From assembly GCF_001667775.1 (NCBI RefSeq), contig NZ_LZJI01000005.1:19661-83660 (forward strand): a stretch of DNA of 64,000 bases, in the 5' to 3' direction. The notes beneath the pieces are model-generated. The model searched no databases, had not been told where the DNA came from, and saw only the letters and a list, made by a program, of their open reading frames with translations. Source of the stretch: Mycobacterium sp. E1747. GTDB lineage: Bacteria; Actinomycetota; Actinomycetes; Mycobacteriales; Mycobacteriaceae. Below, piece by piece: positions 9,264 through 17,742 of the stretch; the first letter of the stretch is position 1, and each line of letters starts with the position of its first letter. The position numbers were made by a program, and so were the translations under genes.

Positions 9264-10181
9264 TCACAACGAGGCCGCGACAGCCCATAGCTCTTCGGCC
9301 ACCGGAGCGTCCGCCCAGCCCAGTCCGCTCAGCACCACATCGGTCGCACCCGCATCCAGATAACTCCGAAGCTGACGCCTGAGTGTTTTCGCTGAACCCA
9401 CCACTGCGAGGTCTGCCGCATCGCGAACACCTTCGCGGGCGATCACCTTCCGATAAGACGGAATGGTCTCGTAGAAGCTTAATTGCTGGGCCGCGAAATT
9501 CCTTGCTGAGTTGACGTTGTCGGACACCAGTGTTGGCACCTGCGCGATGATCCTGGGTTTCGGCCGTCCAGCGGCGGCGGCTGACTTCGCGATGGCCGGT
9601 TCGATGAACTCTGCGATTGTCCGCGGACCGGCGAGATATGTCAGAGTGCCGTCGGCCAGCTCGCCGGCGACCCGCAACGCCTTCGGGCCCATCGCTGCCA
9701 CATACACCGGAATGGGCGTGCCCCCGGCGACCTGCACCGGCCATCCAGGATGCGCGCTGATCTCGTTGCCGCTGAAGTCCACCGCGCCGGTGTCGAAGAT
9801 GGACTTCAGCACCGTCAGGTGCTCACGAAGGCGTGTGATCGTGTTGGGCCACGACGTCCGGAAGGCCTGTCGCTCCGGCTCGTGCGCACCCAACCCGAGA
9901 CCAAGACTAAAGGCGCCGTGCGATGCGGCCTGCGCCGTCTGCGCCAGCGACGCGACGATCAGTGGATGACGCGGGTTGATCGGCACCACCGCCGTACCGA
10001 CCCCGAGCCCCGGTACGGCCGCACCCACCAACGCGGCGAGGGCAATCGCATCAAGATCGAATTGCTGGCCCAGCCAGACCTGCCGGACGCCGAGCGAACG
10101 CGCACGGCCGGCCTGCGCAACCACGTCATCGACGACGTTGATTGCTTGAGGATTGGGGAACAACACGATTCCGGTCGGCAT
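9264..10181 (-). CDS. LLM-class F420-dependent oxidoreductase
   Basis: A luciferase-like monooxygenase-fold protein of 305 residues. Visible hallmarks are RSLGVRQVWLGQQFD near the N-terminus, GVGTAVVPINPRHPL, the LGLGLGAHEPE flavin-binding loop and AAMGPKALRVAGELADG. In mycobacteria such proteins usually use coenzyme F420 rather than FMN, and the length of about 300 residues fits. The ATG start gives MPTGIVLFPNP. It follows the SnoaL-like gene (62 bp gap) and is predicted to be co-transcribed from P3. The substrate is unknown; many relatives reduce activated alkenes, quinones or aldehydes. Confidence 0.85.
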   Translation of the reverse strand: MPTGIVLFPNPQAINVVDDVVAQAGRARSLGVRQVWLGQQFDLDAIALAALVGAAVPGLGVGTAVVPINPRHPLIVASLAQTAQAASHGAFSLGLGLGAHEPERQAFRTSWPNTITRLREHLTVLKSIFDTGAVDFSGNEISAHPGWPVQVAGGTPIPVYVAAMGPKALRVAGELADGTLTYLAGPRTIAEFIEPAIAKSAAAAGRPKPRIIAQVPTLVSDNVNSARNFAAQQLSFYETIPSYRKVIAREGVRDAADLAVVGSAKTLRRQLRSYLDAGATDVVLSGLGWADAPVAEELWAVAASL

Positions 10182-10243
10182 GGTGGATCCAATCGCAGGC
10201 TGAACTGACCTCTTCGATCTGTTCGGATCGATCCCGGGTGGTG

Positions 10244-10624
10244 TTAAGCGCCCGGGGCGATCGCGCAGGCCGCGACACAGACCCAGGTGCCATCGCGCTT
10301 TTGATATGTGTCCGTGTACAGAGCTTCCTGCTCCGCGCCATCGGCGAGCATGGTGTAGGTGGCGCGCGCGTGGATCAGAGCGACGTCACTGAGGATGCGG
10401 ATGTTGACGTCGTGGACAGCGAGATCCTTGAAGGGACGCGGCTCAGCGATGTATTCGAGGAACTCTTCGCGGTTTCGGGTTACGCCCGGCGTCTGCACGA
10501 TGAAGTCTTCAGCAAGGAACTCGCGGAAGCGCCGGACGTCGTTGAACTGGTCGGAGTGGACGTAGTCGTTGTTGAGCTGCGCGAGGATCGCCAAATCTTC
10601 GGCCGGTTGCTCGGCATGGTGCAT
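10244..10624 (-). CDS. SnoaL-like / NTF2-fold protein (DUF4440 type)
   Basis: A small cone-fold protein of 126 residues with EDLAILAQLNNDYVHSDQ at the start, FLAEDFIVQTPG, the REEFLEYIA segment, and the beta-strands DVALIHARATYTM and TDTYQKRDGTWVCVAA. This is the pattern of stress-induced SnoaL/DUF4440 proteins, which may be isomerases, hydrolases or binding proteins. The start ATG at 10624 follows a purine-rich GAGAGGGAA. Promoter P3 lies 64 nt further up and the LLM oxidoreductase gene follows. Confidence 0.78.
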   Translation of the reverse strand: MHHAEQPAEDLAILAQLNNDYVHSDQFNDVRRFREFLAEDFIVQTPGVTRNREEFLEYIAEPRPFKDLAVHDVNIRILSDVALIHARATYTMLADGAEQEALYTDTYQKRDGTWVCVAACAIAPGA

Positions 10625-10693
10625 CTTCTGTTCCCTCTCCGTGCGGTGTCAGCTCGACGGCGGCGTCGTCGAGACGGGCTTGGTCCCAAATTG

Positions 10694-10751
10694 CATCCTT
10701 GGAGCGCCTTGAGGAGCTGTCATCACCCGAAACGTGCATTCACCCGGGTGA
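10694..10751 (-). promoter_or_regulatory. Shared composite promoter P3
   Basis: The palindrome is at 10740-10751 and GGGTGATGAC at 10728-10719. The -10 is AAGGAT (28-nt phasing) at 10700-10695. The predicted start is near 10688. It serves the SnoaL-like and LLM genes. It lies directly downstream of the MFS gene that ends the preceding operon. Confidence 0.8.
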
Positions 10752-10810
10752 ACAGACCTGCCATCAAGACGAATTCGCGCCCAGACGTCTGGCGACCGAG
10801 CGGTGCACGG

Positions 10811-12280
10811 TTAGCGCGGAGACGATGGATCGGTTGCGGCCGAAGCGCTGCTGGCCAGGGCCGGTTGCACACCGGGCCGGTCGCGGCACAGTGCGGCAAT
10901 CGCGCCCGGCACGGGCTGGCATCCGTCGGGCGGATTGGTGATCAACACGGCGGCGCACAACGCGCCGATGGTGAATAGCGCTGCGCTCACCTGAAACACG
11001 TGGGCGAATCCGGTGGCGCTCGCCGCGCCAACGCTGATCAGCCCCATGGACCCAATCGACATCAGCGCGCCCAGCCGCGAGACGGCGTTGTTGATCGCCG
11101 ACGCCAGACCGCTGTGCTCTGACGGCACCGATGCCAGCGCCAGCGATGTCAGTGGCGTGACAGTCGCAACCAGCCCGATGGCCAGCACGGTTATTCCCGG
11201 AATTACGTCGGTGATCGCATGGAAATCCTGGGCTTTCGGACGGATCAGCAGCAGCCCGATGCCCGCCAAGGCGGGCCCGCCGATCAGGAATGTGCGCGGG
11301 CCCACCCGTGCGGCAATCCGGCCGACATGGCGGGCGAACACCAACGACAGCGCCGGAATCGGCAGGGTGGTCAATCCGGCCGCGGTTGCTGAGTAGCCGC
11401 CGATTTCTTGGGTGTAGAGGGCGATGGCCAGCGAAGCCAGCGTCAACCCGGCATAGATGAATGCGGTGACGAGATTGGCGGCGCCGAAATTACGAAAGGT
11501 GAACAGCGGCAACGGAACCATCGCATTCCTGCTGCGGCGCTGCCAGCTTACGAAGGCTGCCAGCGCGGCCACCCCAATCACCAGCGGCGCGATGACCCGC
11601 GGTTCGGTCCAGCCGTCGTGTTGCGATCCGATCAACGCATACACGGTCCCGGCCAGCCCGACCGCCGATAGGCCCACCCCCGCGACATCGACGCGTGCGC
11701 CTGCGACCCGTCGAGACATCGGGCACAGCCAGAATGTCAGCGCAAACCCGGCCGCGATGGGGATCGCCGACAACACGAAAATCCAGCGCCAGCCAAGCAA
11801 ATCGACGCACAATCCACCCAGCAGGGGGCCCAACGCGAAGGCGGTTCCGGTCCACCCGGTCCAGACGCCGATCGCAGCGGACTGGTGCGCCTTGTCGAAC
11901 ACCGTATTGATCAGCGCCAGTGAGCCCGGCACGAGGAACGCCGCACCCAGGCCCTGGATTACGCGCCCGGCGATAAGCATCCCCGGTGAATTGGCAACCG
12001 CCGCCAGAACCGAGCCCGCCCCGAAAGTCATCAGCCCAAACCGCATTACCGGAACGCGTCCGAACAGATCCGAGATGGACCCGGCGGGAAGAATCACGGT
12101 CGCCATCGCCAGCAGGTAGCCCTCGATGACCCATTGCTGCAGCGCTAGGCCACCGCCGAGGTCACGCTCGGTGGCAGGCAACGCCAGGTTGATGACGGTG
12201 GAGTCGAGGAACGCGACCATTGACACCATCACCGCGACCGCCATCGCGCGGCTGGTCGGCGCCGCGTCGCGCAAGCTCAC
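10811..12280 (-). CDS. MFS drug:proton antiporter, DHA2 (EmrB/QacA) family
   Basis: A membrane transporter of 489 residues with about 14 predicted transmembrane helices. The N-terminal helix carries FLDSTVINLALPAT, the motif D1 of the 14-helix DHA2 group, followed by the motif A-like GSISDLFGRVPVMR loop and the motif C-type GWTGTAFALGPLLGG. It probably exports lipophilic compounds using proton motive force. The start is GTG. It is the last gene of the long operon that begins at 17487; a 70-bp gap separates it from the small gene upstream. Export of a toxic oxidant product or electrophile would fit the context but is not shown. Confidence 0.85.
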   Translation of the reverse strand: MSLRDAAPTSRAMAVAVMVSMVAFLDSTVINLALPATERDLGGGLALQQWVIEGYLLAMATVILPAGSISDLFGRVPVMRFGLMTFGAGSVLAAVANSPGMLIAGRVIQGLGAAFLVPGSLALINTVFDKAHQSAAIGVWTGWTGTAFALGPLLGGLCVDLLGWRWIFVLSAIPIAAGFALTFWLCPMSRRVAGARVDVAGVGLSAVGLAGTVYALIGSQHDGWTEPRVIAPLVIGVAALAAFVSWQRRSRNAMVPLPLFTFRNFGAANLVTAFIYAGLTLASLAIALYTQEIGGYSATAAGLTTLPIPALSLVFARHVGRIAARVGPRTFLIGGPALAGIGLLLIRPKAQDFHAITDVIPGITVLAIGLVATVTPLTSLALASVPSEHSGLASAINNAVSRLGALMSIGSMGLISVGAASATGFAHVFQVSAALFTIGALCAAVLITNPPDGCQPVPGAIAALCRDRPGVQPALASSASAATDPSSPR

Positions 12281-12350
12281 CGCCGGGGCCGTCCCGCGGG
12301 TGACGATGGCGGTGCGCCAGATCCCTAGCTTGCGAGGGTCATCGGCGGTT

Positions 12351-12554
12351 TCAGAGCGCCTTTCTCAGACTCTTCAGCTGCGCCAACGCATCGATGTCGC
12401 TCCTGGTGATCCCCTTGTGCCGGTTGGTTTGCGCGCTGTGGTCGTCGACGGGGATGGTCGCCTCGACCTCGTTGGCGTCGACGTCACCGGAACCGACGGA
12501 TCGCTTGGAGCTTTGGGGGTTGCCGGGGCTTCGACCGCCGCAGTCGCCTTCCAC
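12351..12554 (-). CDS. Small hydrophilic protein, unknown
   Basis: A 67-residue protein that I do not recognise. The first third is Gly/Ser rich. The rest is charged (GDVDANEVEATIPVDDHSAQ) and ends in a likely helix (SDIDALAQLKSLRKAL). The case for a real gene is the strong AAGGAGG site 5 nt before the GTG start, and its place in a tight same-strand operon between the nitroreductase and the MFS gene. An ATG 2 nt further up is in another frame and too close to the site. Confidence 0.55.
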   Translation of the reverse strand: MEGDCGGRSPGNPQSSKRSVGSGDVDANEVEATIPVDDHSAQTNRHKGITRSDIDALAQLKSLRKAL

Positions 12555-12620
12555 ATTGTCCTCCTTGGAATTTCGCTTCCGAACGGGCGGTAGTCCCGCG
12601 GCTTGATTCCGGTGCTGTGC

Positions 12621-13286
12621 TCACCACCGGTCGAAATGCAGCACATCGTCGAGCGGTATCCGTTTGGCGCGCCGGAATGTGGTGCCGGTGTAGTACGCGG
12701 TGGGAACAGTCGTCGCGTGGTAGACGTTGTCGGGTAGTCCGAGAATCGCCCGCATGTCGCCGTCGGCCATGATGGTCACCCCGGTCCACGTCGTTCCCAA
12801 GCCCCGGGACCGCGCGGCGAGCATGTAGCTCCACGTGGCGGGCATGATCGAACTCCAATATTGGTTGGCGTTTTCGGCCGTCAGCACGCCGTCACCGTCG
12901 ATGACCTCGACGCACGGGATCATCAACACAGGGACCTCGCCGATGTGCTCGGCGAGATACGCCGCGCTGTCGGACACCTTGCGCTGCTCGCGGTTGCGCA
13001 CGGGGTCGTCCTTGAATCGATCGGCGACCGCGAAAGGCGAAGCGACGATCAGCTCCCATGTGCGCCGATACACGTCGGCGATCGCGCGTCGCTGTCTTTC
13101 GTCGGTGACGACGATGAAACTCCAGTTCTGCACGTTGGCCGACGTCGGTGCCTGCACCGCGATCTCCAGGCATTCCCGGATCAGCCCGATGGGCACGGGT
13201 TTGGTCAGATCGAGGCGTCTGCGCACCGAGCGGGTCGTGGTCAGCAACTCGTCGATCGACAACTCGACGACGGGGTAATCGGTCAT
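12621..13286 (-). CDS. Nitroreductase family protein
   Basis: A flavin (FMN) nitroreductase-fold protein of 221 residues. It has the N-terminal TTRSVRRRLDL phosphate-binding segment, the dimer/flavin region APTSANVQNWSFIVVTD, and the C-terminal RSRGLGTTWTGV helix with LGLPDNVYHATTVPTAY. Members reduce nitro compounds, quinones or enones with NAD(P)H. The ATG at 13286 overlaps the stop of the RidA gene by 4 nt (ATGA), so translation is probably coupled; the open frame further upstream runs antisense through RidA and is not used. Confidence 0.88.
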   Translation of the reverse strand: MTDYPVVELSIDELLTTTRSVRRRLDLTKPVPIGLIRECLEIAVQAPTSANVQNWSFIVVTDERQRRAIADVYRRTWELIVASPFAVADRFKDDPVRNREQRKVSDSAAYLAEHIGEVPVLMIPCVEVIDGDGVLTAENANQYWSSIMPATWSYMLAARSRGLGTTWTGVTIMADGDMRAILGLPDNVYHATTVPTAYYTGTTFRRAKRIPLDDVLHFDRW

Positions 13287-13669
13287 GCCGGCAGGATGGC
13301 GGTGACTTCGACTTCCACGCGGATGTTGGGCCACACCAGCCCGTCGATGATGCTGAACATGGCGGCGGGTTGGTGGCGGATGATCTCCTTGCTCACCGCC
13401 AGGTAGGCGGACGCATACGCACGGCTGGTGACCCATTGGCGCATGTAAACGATGTCGGTGAGCTTGGCGCCGGCCTTGCCGAGCGCGTTTTCCACATTGA
13501 TCCAGCACTGCCGGGCCTCGTCGGTGAAGTCCTCGGGCAGTGTGCCGTCTTCACGCACCCCTGGTGTTCCGGAAACGAAGATCTGTGTCCCGCCGGATAC
13601 CGCGATGGCGTCGGCGTAGTGTCCGATGTGTGCCGCCACTCCGGTTAGGATCGGGGTAATAGTTGTCAT
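13283..13669 (-). CDS. RidA family protein (copy 1)
   Basis: A YjgF/YER057c/UK114-fold protein of 128 residues. It contains HYADAIAVSGG and IFVSGTPGV, the helix QCWINVENALGKAGA, then DIVYMRQWV and the C-terminal IRVEVEVTAIL strand. The Arg expected in active imine deaminases (near IRVEVE) is present. RidA proteins deaminate reactive imines, and E. coli RidA becomes a chaperone when chlorinated. The start ATG at 13669 follows AAGGAG. It overlaps the nitroreductase gene by 4 nt. A second RidA gene is at 39690-40118. Confidence 0.87.
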   Translation of the reverse strand: MTTITPILTGVAAHIGHYADAIAVSGGTQIFVSGTPGVREDGTLPEDFTDEARQCWINVENALGKAGAKLTDIVYMRQWVTSRAYASAYLAVSKEIIRHQPAAMFSIIDGLVWPNIRVEVEVTAILPA

Positions 13670-13701
13670 CTCGAGACTCCTTGTTGCTGTGCGATTTTCG
13701 G

Positions 13702-14643
13702 TTAGCTTCCGGGGTTGTCTGTCGTGAGGACGACTCCGCTGGGCTCGTGGCCCGCCACAACATGCGCCAAGGCGGCGGCGGCCTGATCCAGGCCGCAAGA
13801 CCGCGGGGTGGGCATGGTCAACCTGCCCGACGCGAGAAGCGCGGTGAGGCGGTCGAGTTGGGGCCCATCCGAGCGGACGTAAACCGCCGTCACGCCGATC
13901 CCGCGGGTCGATGCGGGTAGGTCGGGGGTGATGGTCGCCAGCCGGCCGCCGCCGGCAAGCGCGGTCATCGCCGCAGCAGCACCGCCGGGGGCGGCGTTGG
14001 CGACGGCGTCGATCGAGTCCTTCGCCAACGCCTTCGCGTGCTGTGGCCACAGCGGATCGCGATAATCGAGCACTTCGCGGGCGCCATGCCGGCGGACGCG
14101 GTTGGCGCTGCTCGGGCCGGCGGTGGCGAGCACGTCGACCCCGCGCATGGCCGCCAGCTGGACGATGAGGCCGCCGGTGATTCCGCCCGCGCCATGAACG
14201 AGCAACGTTTCTCCGCGGTGCAGGCCCAATGCCTCGCCGACCACCTGGTCAGCGGTCAACGCCGGCACCGGAAAGATCGCTGCGGTCCCCCACGGAATCT
14301 CGCGCGGTTTGCGGGCGAGCGAGCCCACCGGCGCGATCAGAAGCGGCGCCCAAGTGCCTTGATCGCGCAGCGGCACGGGGTGACACAGCACTGCATCGCC
14401 CACGCTGAATCCGCTCTGGCGATTGTCACCGACGGCCTCGATGACGCCGGCGGCCTCGACGCCGAGCGCCAGCGGGGGAGGCCTGCCGACGTCCCAACCG
14501 CCGTAGCGAACGATGTTGTCCCAGTTCCCAACCCCGGCGCCACGGGTTGCGATCAGAACCTCGTCGGACGCCAAAGGTCGCGGGTCGGCCACTTCGAACG
14601 TCTCCACATTGCCGCCGGGGGTGCGGACCCCCGCTACCAGCAT
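13702..14643 (-). CDS. Zinc-independent quinone oxidoreductase / MDR-type dehydrogenase
   Basis: An MDR-superfamily NAD(P)H-dependent reductase of about 313 residues. Features are the GroES-like half (ADPRPLASDEVLIATRGAGV, LALGVEAAGVIEAVG) and the Rossmann motif LLVHGAGGITGGLIVQLA. The zinc-ligand Cys/His pattern of alcohol dehydrogenases is absent, so a quinone or enone reductase is most likely. The ATG at 14643 matches the usual start (MLVAGVRTPGG); it has no good ribosome site of its own but lies just after an 8-codon ORF with a good site (14652-14678), so re-initiation is possible. A GTG at 14697 is an alternative. Confidence 0.82.
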   Translation of the reverse strand: MLVAGVRTPGGNVETFEVADPRPLASDEVLIATRGAGVGNWDNIVRYGGWDVGRPPPLALGVEAAGVIEAVGDNRQSGFSVGDAVLCHPVPLRDQGTWAPLLIAPVGSLARKPREIPWGTAAIFPVPALTADQVVGEALGLHRGETLLVHGAGGITGGLIVQLAAMRGVDVLATAGPSSANRVRRHGAREVLDYRDPLWPQHAKALAKDSIDAVANAAPGGAAAAMTALAGGGRLATITPDLPASTRGIGVTAVYVRSDGPQLDRLTALLASGRLTMPTPRSCGLDQAAAALAHVVAGHEPSGVVLTTDNPGS

Positions 14644-14651
14644 GGTCACGG

Positions 14652-14678
14652 TCAGACGACCGGCCAGTTGTAGGTCAT
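14652..14678 (-). other. Possible 8-codon leader ORF
   Basis: An ATG with AGAGGA 6 nt upstream opens an ORF reading MTYNWPVV then stop. The stop lies 8 nt before the quinone reductase ATG. It could be a leader peptide that feeds ribosomes to the reductase gene, or chance. Confidence 0.3.
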
Positions 14679-14719
14679 CGTGGTTCCTCTCGAACACCGA
14701 GATTGACGGGTTGATGCGC

Positions 14720-16198
14720 CTAAGCGGTTTTCTGCGCTTTCTGCGCCGCGGTGCTCAGCAACGCCGCAAGTTCCGACTCTTCCGCGAGTAGCGGATCCCA
14801 AACCTGATTGACCGTCGGATGCGGCGCGACCGCATGGCGCAGGAGAGTGACCGGGATTTTCGCGACGACGGCCAGCGTGGCCGCTTGGACCAGTTCGGAG
14901 AATTGTGGGCCGACAAATGTCGCTCCGAGCAGTGTGTTGGTCTCGTCGTTGATGACCAGTTTCGCCCAGCCTTGAAAGCCATCACGGTATAAGGCGAGGA
15001 ATGACACGGCGCCGGGGTAGCGGGCCGTTCGCGTCCGTACCGCGAACCCTTCTGCCCGGGCTTGACCTTCGGTGCGGCCCACCCAGGCGACCTGAGGGTC
15101 AGTGTGGATAACCTGCGCCAGGCTGCCGGCATCACGGGCGGCCAATTCGTTGTCGGCCAGCTCCCGTCCCGCGGCCCGCGCGACGATGATTTCGGCCACG
15201 AGACGTCCGTGGTAGGTGGAGATGTGAGACAACCGCGCACGCCCAGTGGTATCTCCGAGAGCGTATAGCCAGTCGCCCGTGACACCGACCGCCTGGAGAT
15301 GGTCGTTGACGCAAACGCCTTCGCCGCCCGTCAGGCCGATGGTTTCCAGTCCGATGCCGTCGGTGTTGTTGCGTCGTCCGGCGGCCAGGACGACCTCGTC
15401 TATCTCGATGGTGCGGCCGTTGAAAGTCGCGGTGACGGGTCCGCCCGCCACGGGTCGGGCCACCGCCGACAACTGTGTCTCCAAATGAATGTTGACGCCA
15501 CTGCTGCGCAGTGACTGCGCGACCAGATCGCGAGCTTCGGGTTCGCAGTTGCACAGCAGCGTGTCCTCGCGCACCACAAGCGTTACCGATGACCCCAACC
15601 CGCTCAGGATGGTCGCGAACTCGACGGCGACGGGGCCGCCACCCACCACCAGAGCGCGTGGTGGCACCCGTGTCATGGTCGTCAACTCCCGATTGGTCCA
15701 CGCACGCACTTGCGCCAGACCAGGTATCCCCGGCACGTAGGGACGCGTGCCAGTGGCCAGCACGACCGCGTGGCGTGCAGTCAAGACGACTTCGGTGGTA
15801 TCTCCGAGGGCGTAGGCCACGCGCACCGTTCGTTCGCCGCTCAACCGGCCGAACCCGTGAAACACTGCTACACCAGCTTGCTGCAATGATGCCGTCCGCT
15901 CTTGGTCCGAGAGGTGCTCGATGAGTTCGTCTCGTTTCGCGAAGACGGCCGTAAGATCTAATTTCGTTCCCGAGAAAGCTTCTCGCACACCAGGAACCGA
16001 CTTCGCGAGGTTGAACACCTCGATTGGGCGAAGTAGGGTTTTGCTCGGGTTGCAGCCCCAGTAATGACACTCGCCGCCGACGAGGCGATCCTCGACGAGG
16101 GCTACCGAAAGGCCAACCGAAGCCAGCTTCCGCACGGCGGCCACACCGCCCACCCCGCCGCCTATGACGATCACGTCAAATTGCTTACTAGCCTTCAT
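14720..16198 (-). CDS. Flavoprotein disulfide reductase, RclA/mercuric-reductase-like
   Basis: A group I pyridine-nucleotide disulfide oxidoreductase of 492 residues. It has an N-terminal FAD motif (VIGGGVGGVAA), the redox-active pair C44 and C49 in GGECHYWGCNPSK, a central NAD(P) motif (VVGGGPVAVEFA), a second FAD motif (WLYALGD) and a C-terminal dimer domain ending HAVAPHPTVNQVWD. There is no N-terminal metal-binding domain, and the usual C-terminal HxxxxE reads HPTVNQ, so it is not a standard lipoamide dehydrogenase. E. coli RclA, which protects against hypochlorous acid, is a member of this broad family. It overlaps the DoxX-like gene by 11 nt. Confidence 0.85.
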   Translation of the reverse strand: MKASKQFDVIVIGGGVGGVAAVRKLASVGLSVALVEDRLVGGECHYWGCNPSKTLLRPIEVFNLAKSVPGVREAFSGTKLDLTAVFAKRDELIEHLSDQERTASLQQAGVAVFHGFGRLSGERTVRVAYALGDTTEVVLTARHAVVLATGTRPYVPGIPGLAQVRAWTNRELTTMTRVPPRALVVGGGPVAVEFATILSGLGSSVTLVVREDTLLCNCEPEARDLVAQSLRSSGVNIHLETQLSAVARPVAGGPVTATFNGRTIEIDEVVLAAGRRNNTDGIGLETIGLTGGEGVCVNDHLQAVGVTGDWLYALGDTTGRARLSHISTYHGRLVAEIIVARAAGRELADNELAARDAGSLAQVIHTDPQVAWVGRTEGQARAEGFAVRTRTARYPGAVSFLALYRDGFQGWAKLVINDETNTLLGATFVGPQFSELVQAATLAVVAKIPVTLLRHAVAPHPTVNQVWDPLLAEESELAALLSTAAQKAQKTA

Positions 16199-16763
16199 CT
16201 CGCCTCATTTCCGAAGATGGGTACGTCCGGTCGCGTTTCGCTGATTCGCCCGTCTGACGGAGGTGGCTCGCGTCGGGGCACGCACTCCCAAACCGGCTCA
16301 ACGTGCCGAGGACCGCGTAAGCCGCTGCGGCGCTGGCCGCGGAGAAGACACTGTAGCTAAGCGGCGCTTCCACGCCGAGCGATGCAGCCATCGCGATGCC
16401 AAATATGGTGAGTACCAAAGAAGTCGCTGCACCGACAAGCTTCGGTCGCCACCCGGTCAGGAGCAAGAGTCCCAGCGTCGCCTCGGTTACGGTGGCAGCC
16501 CACACAATGACGGTCAGTAAACGACCAGAAGCAAACGGAACAAGTTGGTGGGTGTAGTCGGCGAAGGGGCCCATGCTCCCCCAGCTACCCTGCCCGAACG
16601 GCTTCCACCAACCGAATCGATCGGCTACGGCCGACAGGAAGGCCGTTGCCAGCGAAAAGCGTAGCGCGATTCGGACAATGCGAATCGGATCATGTATGGG
16701 CATGATTGGCCAAGAGCGGATCATTCCAAACGGTTTCATGGCGGTTCGCCCCGGCAAGCTCAT
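16188..16763 (-). CDS. DoxX-like integral membrane protein
   Basis: A membrane protein of 191 residues with four predicted helices (around IVRIALRFSLATAFLSAVAD, LLTVIVWAATVTEATLGLLLL, LVGAATSLVLTIFGIAMAAS and FSAASAAAAYAVLG) and a charged C-terminal tail. The Arg-Phe first helix and the Glu in helix 2 fit the DoxX/MauE-like superfamily, whose members couple thiosulfate or thiol oxidation to quinones, or are of unknown function. The ATG at 16763 overlaps the secreted cupin stop by 4 nt. It is immediately followed by the RclA-like gene, a pairing similar to rclA with a small membrane protein in enterobacteria. Confidence 0.75.
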   Translation of the reverse strand: MSLPGRTAMKPFGMIRSWPIMPIHDPIRIVRIALRFSLATAFLSAVADRFGWWKPFGQGSWGSMGPFADYTHQLVPFASGRLLTVIVWAATVTEATLGLLLLTGWRPKLVGAATSLVLTIFGIAMAASLGVEAPLSYSVFSAASAAAAYAVLGTLSRFGSACPDASHLRQTGESAKRDRTYPSSEMRRDEG

Positions 16764-17191
16764 TCTGCGTTGTCGTCGGTCGTGAGCGGTCCGTCTCCGG
16801 TGTCTAACAGGAAAACTGCTAGCAATTCGGCGGGTTCGGTGGCACTGGCGTTTTCACTGATGGTGTGGTGCGCGCCGGGAGCTTCACGCCACGTCTCACC
16901 GGCGTGATAGACGCGAGCAGGCTCGCCCTCGACTTGGCTGCGGATCGCCCCGGAGATGACGTAGGCCATGATGAACGCCGATTTCGCGTGGTGGTGCGCT
17001 CCGCTTTTGGCTCCGGGCGGGTAGCTGACGGTCACTGCTTGCAGTGATTTGCCCGGGACATTGGTAGGTTGGTTGAAAACTGTTCGGACAACCGGTTTTT
17101 GATCCAAGTTCTCCGGATCCGGCTCGGCCTGGGCCCCGGGTGCGAGCGTCATAGCGATTGTCAGCGCGGCAAGTGCTGCTTTCAGAAACAT
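16760..17191 (-). CDS. Secreted cupin domain protein
   Basis: A protein of 143 residues with a signal peptide (MFLKAALAALTIAMTLAPG, cleavage after AQA about residue 22). The cupin has a metal site: SGAHHHAKSAFIMAYVISG in motif 1 and GETWREAPGAHHTISENAS in motif 2. It should act outside the membrane. Secreted cupins of this type often accompany redox-stress genes. It overlaps its upstream neighbour by 10 nt and its downstream neighbour by 4 nt, so it is a firm part of the P4 operon. Substrate unknown. Confidence 0.8.
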   Translation of the reverse strand: MFLKAALAALTIAMTLAPGAQAEPDPENLDQKPVVRTVFNQPTNVPGKSLQAVTVSYPPGAKSGAHHHAKSAFIMAYVISGAIRSQVEGEPARVYHAGETWREAPGAHHTISENASATEPAELLAVFLLDTGDGPLTTDDNAE

Positions 17192-17487
17192 CTTGGCTGC
17201 CTCCCTTTTTCGTCTTTCGCTACACGCAAGATCGTGTTGCCAGTGACGCGCTTGCCGGTACGGGTTTTGGTTGTCGGGGAAGCCCCGGGCTCGGGCTGTA
17301 CGCTGACGAGCTCAAGGCCGAGATCACGGACCCGGTCGAGAAGCCCGTAAAGCTGTGATTGGTCGCGGATTTCACCTGTGAACATGCTTTCGTGCACACC
17401 GGACTGGAGGCGCATCCCTTCTAAAGCGGACCCGAGGCGCTCCGTCAGGCGGCCTCGAATGCAGATTCGATACATCGTCGACCGCAC
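17182..17487 (-). CDS. Small actinobacterial protein of unknown function, first gene of P4 operon
   Basis: A 101-residue protein. The middle is the best part: ICIRGRLTERLGSALEGM, then an acidic strand and RDQSQLYGLLDRVRDLGLEL, followed by VSVQPEPG and a basic Gly/Thr-rich tail. I have the impression of a recurring actinobacterial family seen beside LuxR-type regulators, but I cannot name a domain. The start is GTG at 17487 because GGAGG lies 4 nt upstream and promoter P4 predicts a transcript start near 17509. An ATG at 17475 lacks a good site. Confidence 0.7.
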   Translation of the reverse strand: MRSTMYRICIRGRLTERLGSALEGMRLQSGVHESMFTGEIRDQSQLYGLLDRVRDLGLELVSVQPEPGASPTTKTRTGKRVTGNTILRVAKDEKGRQPRCF

Positions 17488-17515
17488 TTAGCCTCCGCTC
17501 GTCAGCTCCTGCCTA

Positions 17516-17573
17516 AGGCTTCACTGACGGTGGGTGAGTCGTCATCACCCGGCGGGCCGATTCACCCGGGTGA
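17516..17573 (-). promoter_or_regulatory. Shared composite promoter P4
   Basis: The palindrome is at 17562-17573, GGGTGATGAC at 17550-17541 and the -10 AAGCCT at 17521-17516 (29-nt phasing). The predicted start is near 17509, only 22 nt before the GTG of a gene with GGAGG. It heads the nine-gene operon ending with the MFS pump. Confidence 0.85.
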
Positions 17574-17742
17574 GCGCGGAGACGCCATGGCCGGCGTCTG
17601 TGAACGGCTGCCAACGGCCGGACCTGAAGCACGGGCCGGAGCCGATTCCTGGCGCGCCCGGCACTCAGCGAATCTGGTCGTGCACGTTGTTGTGTGTGCC
17701 CCGGCATGACGGGCCATGCCTGTCGGCGCCACTCCTGAGCCG

